Positions 17,287-26,490 of a stretch of DNA of 64,000 nucleotides are shown piece after piece. Source of the DNA: Mucilaginibacter mallensis. GTDB taxonomy: Bacteria > Bacteroidota > Bacteroidia > Sphingobacteriales > Sphingobacteriaceae. How positions within the stretch are numbered: position 1 is the first letter of the stretch; the number at the start of each line of letters is the position of its first letter. A program made the position numbers and the translations under genes. A model generated the notes under the pieces. That model searched no databases and was not told where the DNA came from. It saw only the letters and a list, made by a program, of their open reading frames with translations. The stretch covers positions 1,674,001-1,738,000 of the forward strand of contig NZ_LT629740.1 of the NCBI RefSeq assembly GCF_900105165.1. The letters are read 5' to 3'.

Positions 17287-17847
17287 ATGGAACAGACACA
17301 AAACACTGCTCTTTTAGTAATTGATCTGCAGGTTGGTATACTTGCCATGTTGCCTGATAGCGGAGCGCTTATTCCCAATACCGCTAAGGCAATAGCCAGT
17401 GCCCGCGAAAAGAAGATCCCTGTTATTTATGTAACAGTTGGTTTCAGGCCGGGAGCACCCGAAGTTAGTTTAAACAACAAAAGCTTTGGAGCAGGTAAGG
17501 AAAGATTTGCAAGCATGGATATGGCCGAATTTACTAAAGTTCTTCCCGAACTGGAGCCAATGGAAGGTGAGGTTACTATGATAAAACGCCGTGTGAGCGC
17601 TTTTACAGGTAACGATCTGGAAGTGGTTTTAAGGGCGCAGGGTATTCAGCACATGGTGCTTACCGGTGTTGCTACCAGCGGAGCTATATTATCAACCGTG
17701 CGCGAAGCGGCTGATAAAGATTACCGCATTACCGTATTAGCAGATTGCTGTGCTGATGGTGATGAAGAAGTACACAGGGTGCTTACTACCAAAGTTTTCC
17801 CACGCCAGGCAGATGTGCTTACCGTGGAAGAATGGAGTAAATTATAA
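17287..17847 (+). CDS. Isochorismatase-fold hydrolase lacking the catalytic cysteine
   Basis: 186-residue Rossmann-like protein of the isochorismatase/cysteine-hydrolase superfamily. The conserved Asp (D13 in LLVIDLQVGIL) and Lys (K100 in MIKRRVSAF) are present. The position that holds the nucleophilic Cys in nicotinamidase-type enzymes is Ala 133 (TGVATSGAILSTVREA). A known branch of the superfamily, including true isochorismatases, also lacks this Cys, so the protein may be a non-thiol hydrolase rather than inactive. Last gene of the tetR-MFS run, ending at a terminator. Substrate unknown. Confidence 0.85.
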   Translation: MEQTQNTALLVIDLQVGILAMLPDSGALIPNTAKAIASAREKKIPVIYVTVGFRPGAPEVSLNNKSFGAGKERFASMDMAEFTKVLPELEPMEGEVTMIKRRVSAFTGNDLEVVLRAQGIQHMVLTGVATSGAILSTVREAADKDYRITVLADCCADGDEEVHRVLTTKVFPRQADVLTVEEWSKL

Positions 17848-17872
17848 ATAAGACAGACACATTTAACGCTAT

Positions 17873-17910
17873 AAAAGGGTAGGTACATATTTAATTACCT
17901 GCCCTTTTTA
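17873..17910. terminator. Bidirectional terminator between convergent genes
   Basis: AAAAGGGTAGGTA (17873-17885) pairs with TACCTGCCCTTTT (17896-17908, one G-U pair) and has T-runs on both strands. It lies between the isochorismatase-fold gene (plus) and the winged-helix gene (minus), only 3 bases from the latter's stop. Confidence 0.82.
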
Positions 17911-17913
17911 TGG

Positions 17914-18969
17914 TTATGAAAGATTCATAAAAGAGCTGTATTTTTCAATTTTGACGGAAAGATCTGTTTGCTGATCAGTTTTATCAAACAACTCTATTGT
18001 AATATTCAGCTTGTTTTTATTGATCACCCGGTTCCAGGTGCCTATTACCTTACCGTTTTTAATTATGATAGGTTTAAATATGCCATTCTGTAAAATTACC
18101 TTTCCGGTATTTGCTGCATCCAGTATAAGCGACCTGTCTTTATAGCCTAACAGGTATTCATCAAAACCGGCCAGAAAATCAATACTGCTTGATGATTTAT
18201 TATTGGCAGGGTAGTTACCTGTCATCCAATAGGATTGGTCATTCCATTCAATTTTTGTAAGCGTTTCGCGTATCTGCTCAAATTCCGCGCGACTTTCCGT
18301 AATACTTAACCCGCTCCATGCAATAAAATCCTGCAATGTAGCCGGGCCGTGGCTCTGGAAATATTTTTGCATAAGTTTTACCAACGCTTCTTGCCTTGTT
18401 ATGGGCGATGGTTTTGGCAGCCATTCTTCAAGTAAAGTATAGGTGTCCTGCTTCCCTTGTTGTGGCCCCAGGCAAATCATGCCCAGCCAGCCTGCTTTAT
18501 ATAGCATCAAAGCGCCCCGTAATCCCGCTGTAGTTATATTGTTTTGTTCAAGGCCCGCAAAAAGTTCTTTACGGGTAAGTTGCTTACCACCCTGCAAAAG
18601 TTGGACAATGCACTTATGTATCCTTGTAAAATCCTCATCAGCCAAGCCCAGTTTTTTAAATTGTGGTTGATAGCGGGAGAGCAATACGGGCGTAACTGTT
18701 GACAATATCCAATATATATCCGAAGCGGCCAGAATATGCAATGTGCCGCGCAGTGCCCAGGTACGCACTATTTTTTTATCGGTGATTGCCTTTTCAATGT
18801 CTATGTTTTTAAGGTTGTTTGTACGGCAGCCGATAGCATATTTTGCCTGCCCATAATCCTGGGCCTGTATAGCACCCATCCAATTTGCCACTTTTTCGGC
18901 GCTATCCGGCTTACTATTGGTAATAAGGTGGCTGCTTAAACGGCATTGGAGTATATCGCCTTCGGTCAT
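17914..18969 (-). CDS. Winged-helix DNA-binding domain protein (YcaQ/AlkX-like, HTH_42)
   Basis: 351 residues. The opening ILQCRLSSHLI followed by KVANWMGAIQAQDYGQAKYA is the signature start of the HTH_42 (formerly DUF1006) family. The middle carries VRTWALRGTLHIL and the C-terminal half the strand-rich part (SSSIDFLAGFDEYLLGYKDRS). Relatives include YcaQ/AlkX-type DNA glycosylases acting on alkylated or crosslinked DNA, but the catalytic residues of those enzymes cannot be confirmed here; many members are uncharacterised. It precedes a DUF5995 gene on the same strand with a 17-base gap. Cytoplasmic. Confidence 0.85.
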   Translation of the reverse strand: MTEGDILQCRLSSHLITNSKPDSAEKVANWMGAIQAQDYGQAKYAIGCRTNNLKNIDIEKAITDKKIVRTWALRGTLHILAASDIYWILSTVTPVLLSRYQPQFKKLGLADEDFTRIHKCIVQLLQGGKQLTRKELFAGLEQNNITTAGLRGALMLYKAGWLGMICLGPQQGKQDTYTLLEEWLPKPSPITRQEALVKLMQKYFQSHGPATLQDFIAWSGLSITESRAEFEQIRETLTKIEWNDQSYWMTGNYPANNKSSSSIDFLAGFDEYLLGYKDRSLILDAANTGKVILQNGIFKPIIIKNGKVIGTWNRVINKNKLNITIELFDKTDQQTDLSVKIEKYSSFMNLS

Positions 18970-18986
18970 TTGTTATTGATATGGCA

Positions 18987-19775
18987 CTATAATTTGGAGA
19001 CTTTCAAATAGGCCTTTTTATAGGTGTTCATCACTTCAATTATCCTCGCCGGATTTTTATCGCCAAACAGATAAATAATAAAGATGGTGAATTTTAAAAA
19101 GCCGCCAACATTCACAATGCCGCCACCAAGGTCATAGATATCCTTATCGCGCTGAATAATCAGGGCTGAATAATCAGCAGCTGTTTTTAATGCCAATTCC
19201 TCTGCAAAGCACCAGGCGCCGTCACGGGCGTTATTCATGGCAAATTGTATAAACAGTGAATCGTTTTTTGAATGCAGACCAGCAAGCGATAACAACGGCG
19301 ATACCTGATCAAGCTCATTGATCACCTGGTAAGTTAAAGCCGCCAGTATGGTATTAATGGTGTTGAAATCATTATGCATGGTTTCCAAAGGCTGATTTTG
19401 GGCTATTGCCAGTTCAACCACGGCAACGCCCAGATCAAGGTTAATATGTGCATTCATGCCTAATAGCAAATGCTGCAAAACCAGAATGGTAGGTTTCTCC
19501 AGCTCGTCAAAAGCAATTCTCCAGGATAGTGATGTTACTGGGGTTTTGTTTATCCACTGATCATAAGCGGCAAGGTAGCGGTTAGCAAAGGTTACATCAA
19601 ACTGCTCCATGCGCTGGCCATTCTCAAACTCGCCGGCCTGTATCCCTTGTTTAACCCGGCAGGTTACTTTATAATACAAGGCGGCAAAGTAACCTGCCCT
19701 GCTATTTGATTTGATAGAATGGCTGATGATAGCCTCCATCTGACTGATAACCTCATCAATGGTTTGCGCCTGCAT
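18987..19775 (-). CDS. DUF5995 family protein
   Basis: 262-residue, mostly helical cytoplasmic protein. QTIDEVISQMEAII at the start, SRAGYFAALYYKVT, RMEQFDVTFANRYL and LVLQHLLLGMNAHINLDLGVA are the conserved blocks of DUF5995, including the HINLDLGVA motif with a possible metal- or substrate-binding His. The function of the family is unknown. It is transcribed with the winged-helix gene that follows it on the minus strand. There is no promoter that I can assign in the 147 bases up to the antiporter gene. Confidence 0.8.
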   Translation of the reverse strand: MQAQTIDEVISQMEAIISHSIKSNSRAGYFAALYYKVTCRVKQGIQAGEFENGQRMEQFDVTFANRYLAAYDQWINKTPVTSLSWRIAFDELEKPTILVLQHLLLGMNAHINLDLGVAVVELAIAQNQPLETMHNDFNTINTILAALTYQVINELDQVSPLLSLAGLHSKNDSLFIQFAMNNARDGAWCFAEELALKTAADYSALIIQRDKDIYDLGGGIVNVGGFLKFTIFIIYLFGDKNPARIIEVMNTYKKAYLKVSKL

Positions 19776-19922
19776 TATGATCTAAGTTTACAATAAAAGT
19801 AATCTTTTATATGCTGCTGATCTATATAAAAAAAGAAACCGGATGTAAATTATGGCTTATTCTTTTTACTGTCAGTATCAAATTAATGTATATCGCAATT
19901 ATATAGCCTGGCAACTACGCTG

Positions 19923-21179
19923 TTACTTATTGTTTTTATCAATTTTGAGGCGTTTTACCAACCATGGTAAACTAAGCCCCTGACCTATAAGCGTGAAGAG
20001 TACCACAATAACAGAAATAAGGATAATGGCATTTCGTTTTGGGAAGGGGCTGCCATCAGCCAGGGTTAAAGGTAAACCAATGGCTATTGCCAGTGATACT
20101 ATTCCCCGCATACCCGACCAGCTAATGATGAGGCTGTTCTTAAAATCGAGCAAGGCATCTTCAGTTATTCTGCCTTTGCCTTTTTGAAAAGCCCTTTGCA
20201 GGTTTATCCGCTGTAAAAATACACGGATCATGCGCAGCAGTAAGGCTATAAGAGTAATTATAAAGCCGTATCCTATATAGGGTATTAACTGGTTGTAGCT
20301 GACGTTTTTTATTACAAAGGGCAATTGAAGTCCGATCAGGATAAAGATCAAACCGTTTAATAAGAATACGATAATATCCCAGATCGACCGGGCTTCTTTC
20401 TTGAGATCGCTGGAAGTATCCTTATTTTTAAAACGGGCAATAATGAGTCCTAATATGACTACCGAGATAACGCCTGATACATCAAGATCTTCAGCTATTA
20501 AATAAGTTACAAAGGGCATCAGCAATAAAAAACTGATGGTTACCATGTGATTATCTTTAACTTTATTAATGATATAGGTTAGTAAATTACCCATCACCCA
20601 ACCAACTAATGCACCACCTCCCATCAGTATAAAAAATTGCAGCGAGGCTTTCCACCAGATAAAGGCAGCACCCGTTACCGCGGCAACAGCAAAACGATAG
20701 GCTATTAATGCCGAGGCATCATTTACCAGGCTTTCGCCCTCCAATATGGTAATGGTTTTATGTTGCAGTCCTAAACCTTTGGTAATGCTCATGGCAGCTA
20801 CACTATCAGTTGCTGATAATATGGCACCGAGCACAAATGAAAGCGGCCAGCTCATCCCCGGTATAAAATAATGGGAAAAAACAGCTATGCCGGTAGCTGT
20901 TATAAACACCAGTGTAATTGCCAGTGTACTAATGGTGTTGATGTTGGTTTTAAACTCGTTAAAGGAAATGTTAAAAGCGGCATCATACAATAAGGGTGGC
21001 AAAAATATCAGGAAGATGATTTCAGGATTTAGTACTATGTTTGGCAGTTGAGGGATAAATCCTATAGCTATACCTGCTACAATTAGTAAAATAGGATAGG
21101 GAAGCTTTATTTTATCAGCCATTGCTGAGAGGCCGATCATGATACCAAGAATAATAAGGACGACGGTATAATTTTCCAT
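19923..21179 (-). CDS. Na+/H+ antiporter, CPA1 family
   Basis: 418-residue inner-membrane cation/proton antiporter. About twelve hydrophobic segments run through the whole length. Diagnostic stretches are FLIFLPPLLYDAAFN (about 55-70), LGAILSATDSVAA (about 115-128) and ILEGESLVNDASAL (about 143-157), with the ND pair that carries ions in CPA1 proteins. It lacks the long cytoplasmic C-terminal tail of many NhaP/YjcE-type members and ends soon after the last membrane helix (WLVKRLKIDKNNK). Likely role: pH and salt homeostasis. Single gene, with its own upstream region. Confidence 0.92.
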   Translation of the reverse strand: MENYTVVLIILGIMIGLSAMADKIKLPYPILLIVAGIAIGFIPQLPNIVLNPEIIFLIFLPPLLYDAAFNISFNEFKTNINTISTLAITLVFITATGIAVFSHYFIPGMSWPLSFVLGAILSATDSVAAMSITKGLGLQHKTITILEGESLVNDASALIAYRFAVAAVTGAAFIWWKASLQFFILMGGGALVGWVMGNLLTYIINKVKDNHMVTISFLLLMPFVTYLIAEDLDVSGVISVVILGLIIARFKNKDTSSDLKKEARSIWDIIVFLLNGLIFILIGLQLPFVIKNVSYNQLIPYIGYGFIITLIALLLRMIRVFLQRINLQRAFQKGKGRITEDALLDFKNSLIISWSGMRGIVSLAIAIGLPLTLADGSPFPKRNAIILISVIVVLFTLIGQGLSLPWLVKRLKIDKNNK

Positions 21180-21297
21180 AGATTATTGCTCAGGCTTTCA
21201 GAATATCAAATAATTCTGTTCCATAGGCCTTTTAAACCGGCCATTTGGATTAAGGATAAATATAGTTTAATGCAAAAGAAATGGAGAAAAAAAACAG

Positions 21298-21332
21298 CAA
21301 AAAAAGCCGGTCAGGTATTATTTCTGACCGGC
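21298..21332 (-). terminator. Terminator of the small membrane-peptide gene
   Basis: GCCGGTCAG (21306-21314) pairs with CTGACCGGC (21324-21332); on the minus strand the stem is followed by a run of seven T's. It lies 23 bases past the stop at 21356. Confidence 0.88.
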
Positions 21333-21355
21333 ATAAATATTTAATTGTGTTTTTA

Positions 21356-21502
21356 TCAGGCTCTACGGATAACTCCAAGAATTAAAGCTATAATAGCTAT
21401 AACTAACAATACGTGGATAATACCACCTGCGGAATAAGCGAAGTATCCGATAGCCCAGCATATTACAAGGATTACGGCAATGAGGTATAAAATGTTTGTC
21501 AT
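21356..21502 (-). CDS. Lmo0937-family small membrane protein
   Basis: A 48-residue protein, starting MTNILYLIAVILVICWAIGY and ending LILGVIRRA, with two hydrophobic helices and the central SAGGIIHVLLVIAI. This matches the Lmo0937 family of tiny membrane proteins that are widespread in stress regulons. ATG at 21502-21500, stop TGA at 21358-21356, and a strong terminator just after it. It lies upstream of a region shared with the KGG-motif stress peptide at 22009, which fits a common stress setting. Function unknown. Confidence 0.85.
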   Translation of the reverse strand: MTNILYLIAVILVICWAIGYFAYSAGGIIHVLLVIAIIALILGVIRRA

Positions 21503-22008
21503 GGCTTTTAATGGTTTTAATAGTGTGTGTGCTTAATCTATCCAAAATTATTCCACGTTGTTGTACCGCGCCTATAAATCAATATTTATAGGTATTATAT
21601 AGTTTACAGGTAAAAATACGGCTATGTAAAACATGATTTCTGTAGCGTATTTAGGTCGTAATAATATATAAAAGCACGTATTTTTTTGTGTTTATATATG
21701 GATCTGTATTTATTATCAGTCCGGAAAATATTTCTGATGGTGGGGTATTATTTCGAGGATGATGCGATCTGCCAATTAAAGACTTAGCCGGCTTATACCC
21801 GTTTAAACGTTTATTGGCTATAGTGTACACTTTTGTTTCGCTGTGGGGACACTTTCCTTTTTAGCTAAAACTTTGCCTTTAGATTAATTAAATTATTATT
21901 GTTTGTAAGTGATTATAAATCAGTCGTTTTATTGTGTTGGTAATTTTAGGGCACGTTTATTAATATTTATTGAGCAGTTAACAAATTGTAAATTATAAAA
22001 TTATCAAA
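21503..22008. promoter_or_regulatory. 506-base divergent intergenic region with a palindrome
   Basis: No gene is evident. A perfect 9-bp palindrome (CCTATAAAT-CAAT-ATTTATAGG, 21571-21592) lies 69 bases upstream of the Lmo0937-type start and could be an operator or an mRNA hairpin. The rest is A/T-rich, and I cannot assign a TAnnTTTG/TTG promoter pair with confidence for either gene. Confidence 0.3.
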
Positions 22009-22194
22009 ATGGCAACTAATCAAAAAAACCATTCAGGTAGCGACAATAAGTCAAACCAGAACAGCCAGAACAGGCCAGGCAGCAACAATTCAGGGAATTC
22101 TGCAAACATGGATGAAAACAAACAACGCGAAATGGCGAGCAAAGGCGGGAAGGCTTCACATTCAGGCGGAAATTCAAACAACAGCAGGCACTAA
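22009..22194 (+). CDS. KGG-motif stress-type small protein
   Basis: 61-residue, very hydrophilic protein, rich in Asn, Ser and Gly, with no hydrophobic core. The C-terminal part reads NKQREMASKGGKASHSGG, the KGG motif found in con-10/GsiB-like general-stress proteins. Such peptides are thought to be disordered and protective in drying or starvation. It stands alone on the plus strand with a long A/T-rich upstream region and a very strong bidirectional terminator. A role in stress tolerance is inferred from the family. Confidence 0.85.
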   Translation: MATNQKNHSGSDNKSNQNSQNRPGSNNSGNSANMDENKQREMASKGGKASHSGGNSNNSRH

Positions 22195-22204
22195 ATTAAT
22201 TGCC

Positions 22205-22242
22205 AATAACAAAGCAGGATACGCATATCCTGCTTTGTTATT
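22205..22242. terminator. Bidirectional terminator
   Basis: A perfect 17-bp stem, AATAACAAAGCAGGATA (22205-22221) with TATCCTGCTTTGTTATT (22226-22242) and loop CGCA, separates the KGG gene (plus) from the DUF72 gene (minus), whose stop codon begins at its right edge. Confidence 0.88.
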
Positions 22243-23000
22243 TATAGTTCTTCAGGCTCAAGAAAGTTTTTCAGCATCATAAGGTTATTTATAGCATCAC
22301 CCATGGTATTGTTGAAATAGGCGTACAGATCTTTACCTTCTGTCAGCCATTCTTTTGCATACTGTGCATATTCATATAAAAAATCATCGGCATAGCTGCC
22401 CCGGTACCCACCATTCGGTCCATGAAAACGCAGGTAAACAACATCATCCGCTAAAGTTACCAAAGGCGAAACAGAGGCAGGCATATCCTGTATCACAAAG
22501 CTGGCCTTATACTTTTGCAGTAGTTCATAAACGCCATCATCATACCATGATCGGTGCCGAAACTCAACTGCCAGTTTCCATTCCTCATTTAGGTCGATAT
22601 TCCGGATAACTGATAACAAATATTCCAGCTGACCACGACAGGCAACTGTAATACTTGGTGGGAATTGTACCAGTAAACAGCCTTTTTTATCGTCTGCATG
22701 GTTAATTACCTGTATAAACCGGTCTACATCTTCGGGCTTGAAAAGCAAATCTTTATTGTGGGTGATATCGCGCCAAAGCTTATAGGTGAATTTGAAATTG
22801 TCAGGAACATCCAATGCCCATTTGGCTACGGTTTTAGCCAGTGGTAACTTGTAAAAGGAACTGTTTATCTCAATACTGTTGAACAAGCTTGCATAAAAAT
22901 TAAGCCTGCTTTTATCGGCAAATTCAGGCGGAAAATCCCGTTTGGGAATAGGTATATGTAACCCGCTTATCCCACCATAAAATACGCCTTTGGTGCTCAT
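22242..23000 (-). CDS. DUF72 family protein (YecE-like)
   Basis: 252-residue TIM-barrel-like protein. Typical DUF72 features: an early Gly-rich strand (VFYGGISGLHIP), FNSIEINSSFYKLPLAKTVA with the conserved E-x-N-x-S-F-Y, KWALDVPDNFKFTYKLW, VEFRHRSWYDD and VYLRFHGPNGGYRGSY. The molecular function of the family is not settled. It overlaps the upstream glycosylase-like gene by 4 bases (ATGA), so the pair is translationally coupled, and this association with a DNA-repair gene may be meaningful. Confidence 0.9.
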   Translation of the reverse strand: MSTKGVFYGGISGLHIPIPKRDFPPEFADKSRLNFYASLFNSIEINSSFYKLPLAKTVAKWALDVPDNFKFTYKLWRDITHNKDLLFKPEDVDRFIQVINHADDKKGCLLVQFPPSITVACRGQLEYLLSVIRNIDLNEEWKLAVEFRHRSWYDDGVYELLQKYKASFVIQDMPASVSPLVTLADDVVYLRFHGPNGGYRGSYADDFLYEYAQYAKEWLTEGKDLYAYFNNTMGDAINNLMMLKNFLEPEEL

Positions 23001-23695
23001 TGTATGGCGTTAACCTGTTGAAAGGCCTGCAGGTATTTATCAATATAAACTTGTTTTGTTTTCGATTTGTACTGCATAATATACCGGGGATGCTCCAGTG
23101 CAATGATCTGTTTAAAAAAGCCCATTTCATTGTTCAGTTTCCTGAGAAATGCTTCGTTTTTACCTGTGCCGAAACAAAAGCATACATTGGTTTCAAAGCC
23201 CATGGCAATTTGCTTTTTCAGGTTATCGATAATGAATGGGTATACGGCTTTTTGCAGATCGGGGCGGTCGTAATAATTATAATTTATCTCCTTGCCCTTT
23301 GGCCCGGTAACTGTGAAACCCAGCGGACAAATAGAGTGGATATAAAAATGGTGGTAAAACTCTTTAATGCCGCCATAGGCTTTTATCATATCATACACAT
23401 ATTCTGATGATGGCTCATGCGTCATTTGCCCGCTGAAAGGGATTTCGCATTGTATACTCATCCGTTTAGGATCGGTAAATGAAACGCCCGTCATGGCTGA
23501 ACCAAATCTGCCGGGGTTTATGCCTAAGATTAAATGCCGCGGGTCGTTATCACCATAATACTTTTTATAAAATATTTGTGAACAGGCCAAAGCTGTTTCG
23601 CTTTCGCGGAAAGGGTTCATGATGTGCACGCCCTCGGGTAAAGTGCCTGTGAAATGGAGGTTTTTATTGAAATTGATGATTTTATTGGCGAACAT
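22997..23695 (-). CDS. SMUG2-like uracil-DNA glycosylase family protein
   Basis: 232-residue protein of the uracil-DNA glycosylase superfamily, in the branch found in Bacteroidota (SMUG2/DUF4918). Visible motifs: HLILGINPGRFGSAMTG (motif 1, water-activating loop with Asn), SFTDPKRMS, and IIALEHPRYIMQY (motif 2, the H-P-R DNA-intercalating loop). It would excise uracil or oxidised pyrimidines and start base-excision repair. The next genes on the strand are DUF72 (4-base overlap) and, upstream, LigD (40 bases away), forming a DNA-repair group. Confidence 0.85.
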   Translation of the reverse strand: MFANKIINFNKNLHFTGTLPEGVHIMNPFRESETALACSQIFYKKYYGDNDPRHLILGINPGRFGSAMTGVSFTDPKRMSIQCEIPFSGQMTHEPSSEYVYDMIKAYGGIKEFYHHFYIHSICPLGFTVTGPKGKEINYNYYDRPDLQKAVYPFIIDNLKKQIAMGFETNVCFCFGTGKNEAFLRKLNNEMGFFKQIIALEHPRYIMQYKSKTKQVYIDKYLQAFQQVNAIQ

Positions 23696-23735
23696 GAACC
23701 AGGATTAAGTGATTTTATTGATTTTCAGGATGTTT

Positions 23736-26483
23736 TTAGCTGCTAAATATGGTTTGCGCTTTTTTGATTGTTTTTTCGAGGTCGATGCCTTTGCCTAGTA
23801 CGCCCTTGAACAGGTCGCCGGTTTCTTTGAGGCGGTCGATGGAGTTGAAGATAGTAAAATCTTTCATGGTAAGGCCGGGTTTTACTTCGTCCCACGCTAA
23901 AGGCATGGAAACTGTTGCGCCAACTTTAGGGCGGAGCGAGTAGGGACCGGCGATAGTCGCGCCCGGGCGGTTCTGTAAAAAATCGAGGTACATTTTGCCA
24001 TCGCGCTTGCTTACCATGCGCTCCAGGCTCGTATAATCAGGGATCTGCTTGTGTACCAACTGCTCTATGATCTTTGCGAACATCTGGCTTTGGTCGTAAG
24101 TATACTTTGCATTCAGCGGAATGTAAATATGCATGCCTGTTGAACCTGATGTTTTTGGGTAGGAGGGCACATCTATTGCATCCAAAACCTTTTTAACTTC
24201 CAATGCGGCTGCAACCACCTGGTCGAAGGTGTTTTTATCCGGGTCGAGATCTATCACACAATAATCCGGGTTATCGGGTGATTGTATACGGCTGAACCAT
24301 GGGTTCATTTCAATACAGCCTAATGATGCCATCCATAATAAATAAGATTCATCAGAGCCTACCAAATATTCCTTATGCTCACCCTCGCTGGTAGTGTAAG
24401 GGAAAGTTTTTGTTACCCAATCAGGGGCTTTGCCAGTTATATCCTTTTGGTAAAAGCTTGAGCCATGTATCCCGTTAGGGAAACGGTTGAGCGACATGGG
24501 CCTATCCTTTAAATATGGCAGGATATACTCAGCTACCTGGTAATAGTAATTAAACATATCGCGCTTGGTTACATTATCCTCGGGCCAGTAAACCTTGCTC
24601 AGATGAGTGAATTTTAATTCATGTCCGCAAATTTTGCGTACTTGGGTTTCATCGGTAGGGTTAAGTAATGTTTTACGGTCCTTATCTTTTGGCGGCATAA
24701 CAACATCTTTATGGGTTTCTTTTGATGATGATTTATTATCAACTTCTTCAACGGTTTCGTTAGTGTCCTTTGGTATTTCAAGTACCACATCCTTGGCTTT
24801 TTTATCTATCCGCATACCTTTAAATGATGCCTGTCGAAATACGCCATCGCTGGTAACTTCGGCAAAGGCAACTTCGCAAACCAGCTCGGGTTTTAGCCAT
24901 GTGGGTTTGGCACCCATGCGTTTAGGCCGAAAACGTGATGGTTTATCTACATCAGGTTCCACATCAAACGGACTTTTATCCGTAATGAGCGGTTTAAACA
25001 GCGCCATCATTTCTTTTTGCAGTTTATCGGAAAATCCGGTGCCTACCTTGCCCACATATCTTAAAATACCACCGTCATAAACACCCAATACCAATGCGCT
25101 GAATGATTTGCTGGTGCCCACGTTTTTGGTGAACCCGGCAATGATCACTTCCTGCCGCTGATGAACTTTGATCTTCAGCCATTCGCGCGAGCGTAGATCA
25201 GAAGTATAAGTGCTGCTTGCTTTTTTGGCAATGATGCCTTCAAGGCCCATACGCCCGGCAGCATTAAAAAAGTCGATACCACTGTCATTAAATACTTTAC
25301 TTTGGCGGATGTGGTCATTATCCGTCGGCAGTATTTCTTTTAAAATGGCCTGGCGCTGGTTTAATGGCAGGCCCATCAGGTTTTTGCCTTCATACCAAAG
25401 GATATCGAATACATAAAATACCAGCTCTCCATCGGCCTCGCTGCGCCAGTTCTGTAATGCGCCGAAATCGGATACTCCTTTATCATTCAATACCAATATT
25501 TCTCCATCGAGCACGGCGTTTATCTTCCACTTTTGCAATAGCTTATAAATGGAGTAGAATTTCTCATTAAAGGTTTTGTTATTGCGCGATATGAGGTTGA
25601 CCTCACCGTTGTTTATCGTAGCAATAGAACGGTAACCATCCCATTTTACTTCGTACAGCCAGTCGGGATCATCAAAGGGTTCATAAACTAACGTAGCTTT
25701 CATGGGCTGAATGTTTTCTGGAATAGTAGCTTTAGGTGCGTTTTTTATTAGTGCTTTAACATCGATCTCATCCGAAGATACCAATGCCTCAGCTGATCCT
25801 GCCGGATCCATTACTTCGCTAATGCGCCCCGCCTGGACTTTTTTTTTACTGCCTTTCTCCGGCTCTTCTACATCTTCTTCATGGCCATGCTGCCATACCT
25901 TTTCGCTGGTTTTCTCCATCGATTCAATGGTTTTACCAGAGAGTACAGACTGATCTTCCTTCGTTATATCATCAGTACTGGCAAACTTGTCGTTATGCTT
26001 TATCAGCAGCCAGCCGTTTTCGCCCATGCCCTGGGTTTTCACTAAGGCGTATTCGCCTTCCAGTTTTTCGCCGTGCAGTTTGATTTTTAGTGAGCCTGAC
26101 TTTAATTGTTGCAATAAAGCCTTTTCCTGTGCTTTCTTGCCTTTTATTTCTTCAATAGGCTCGTAGGTACCTTCGTCCCAAACTATTACGGTGCCGCCGC
26201 CATATTCGCCTTTCGGGATGATGCCTTCAAAGTTGCGGTAATCAAAAGGGTGATCCTCTACCATCATAGCCAGTCGCTTAGTTTTTGGGTCGGTTGATGG
26301 GCCTTTTGGTATTGCCCAGCTCTTTAATACACCATCCATCTCGAGCCTGAAATCATAATGCAGGCGTGAAGCATCATGCTTCTGTATCACGAACATTAAA
26401 TGATCCTTATCCTTGCTTAGTCCAGCTTTGGGTTCAGCGGTTTTGGTAAAATCCCGCTTCTCGGCATATTTTTCCAGGCTCAT
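23736..26483 (-). CDS. ligD: ATP-dependent DNA ligase D (LigD), three-domain NHEJ enzyme
   Basis: 915-residue multidomain enzyme for non-homologous end joining. Order: 3'-phosphoesterase domain (about 25-165; HDASRLHYDFRLE, EDHPFDYRNFEG), a linker rich in Lys/Glu (190-225), ATP-dependent ligase domain (about 258-580; nucleotidyl-binding Lys 280 in EVKWDGYR, LDGEILV, EGIIAKK), a second charged linker (about 585-620), and a primase-polymerase domain (about 630-915; YCVIDLDPDK with metal-binding Asp residues, TSGSTGMHIYIPL). This PE-Lig-Pol order is usual for Bacteroidota. LigD normally works with Ku, but no Ku gene is in this window. Sole long gene in its strand block; followed by the glycosylase gene. 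Confidence 0.96.
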   Translation of the reverse strand: MSLEKYAEKRDFTKTAEPKAGLSKDKDHLMFVIQKHDASRLHYDFRLEMDGVLKSWAIPKGPSTDPKTKRLAMMVEDHPFDYRNFEGIIPKGEYGGGTVIVWDEGTYEPIEEIKGKKAQEKALLQQLKSGSLKIKLHGEKLEGEYALVKTQGMGENGWLLIKHNDKFASTDDITKEDQSVLSGKTIESMEKTSEKVWQHGHEEDVEEPEKGSKKKVQAGRISEVMDPAGSAEALVSSDEIDVKALIKNAPKATIPENIQPMKATLVYEPFDDPDWLYEVKWDGYRSIATINNGEVNLISRNNKTFNEKFYSIYKLLQKWKINAVLDGEILVLNDKGVSDFGALQNWRSEADGELVFYVFDILWYEGKNLMGLPLNQRQAILKEILPTDNDHIRQSKVFNDSGIDFFNAAGRMGLEGIIAKKASSTYTSDLRSREWLKIKVHQRQEVIIAGFTKNVGTSKSFSALVLGVYDGGILRYVGKVGTGFSDKLQKEMMALFKPLITDKSPFDVEPDVDKPSRFRPKRMGAKPTWLKPELVCEVAFAEVTSDGVFRQASFKGMRIDKKAKDVVLEIPKDTNETVEEVDNKSSSKETHKDVVMPPKDKDRKTLLNPTDETQVRKICGHELKFTHLSKVYWPEDNVTKRDMFNYYYQVAEYILPYLKDRPMSLNRFPNGIHGSSFYQKDITGKAPDWVTKTFPYTTSEGEHKEYLVGSDESYLLWMASLGCIEMNPWFSRIQSPDNPDYCVIDLDPDKNTFDQVVAAALEVKKVLDAIDVPSYPKTSGSTGMHIYIPLNAKYTYDQSQMFAKIIEQLVHKQIPDYTSLERMVSKRDGKMYLDFLQNRPGATIAGPYSLRPKVGATVSMPLAWDEVKPGLTMKDFTIFNSIDRLKETGDLFKGVLGKGIDLEKTIKKAQTIFSS

Positions 26484-26490
26484 AAAAGTA

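Noticed and set aside
24607..25080. 157-codon plus-strand frame over ligD
   Set aside because: Complementary-frame shadow of the ligase domain; low-complexity Ser/Thr composition.
23736..26483. Possible Ku partner gene beside ligD
   Set aside because: None of the neighbouring proteins shows a Ku pattern; the adjacent genes are a glycosylase and DUF3606.
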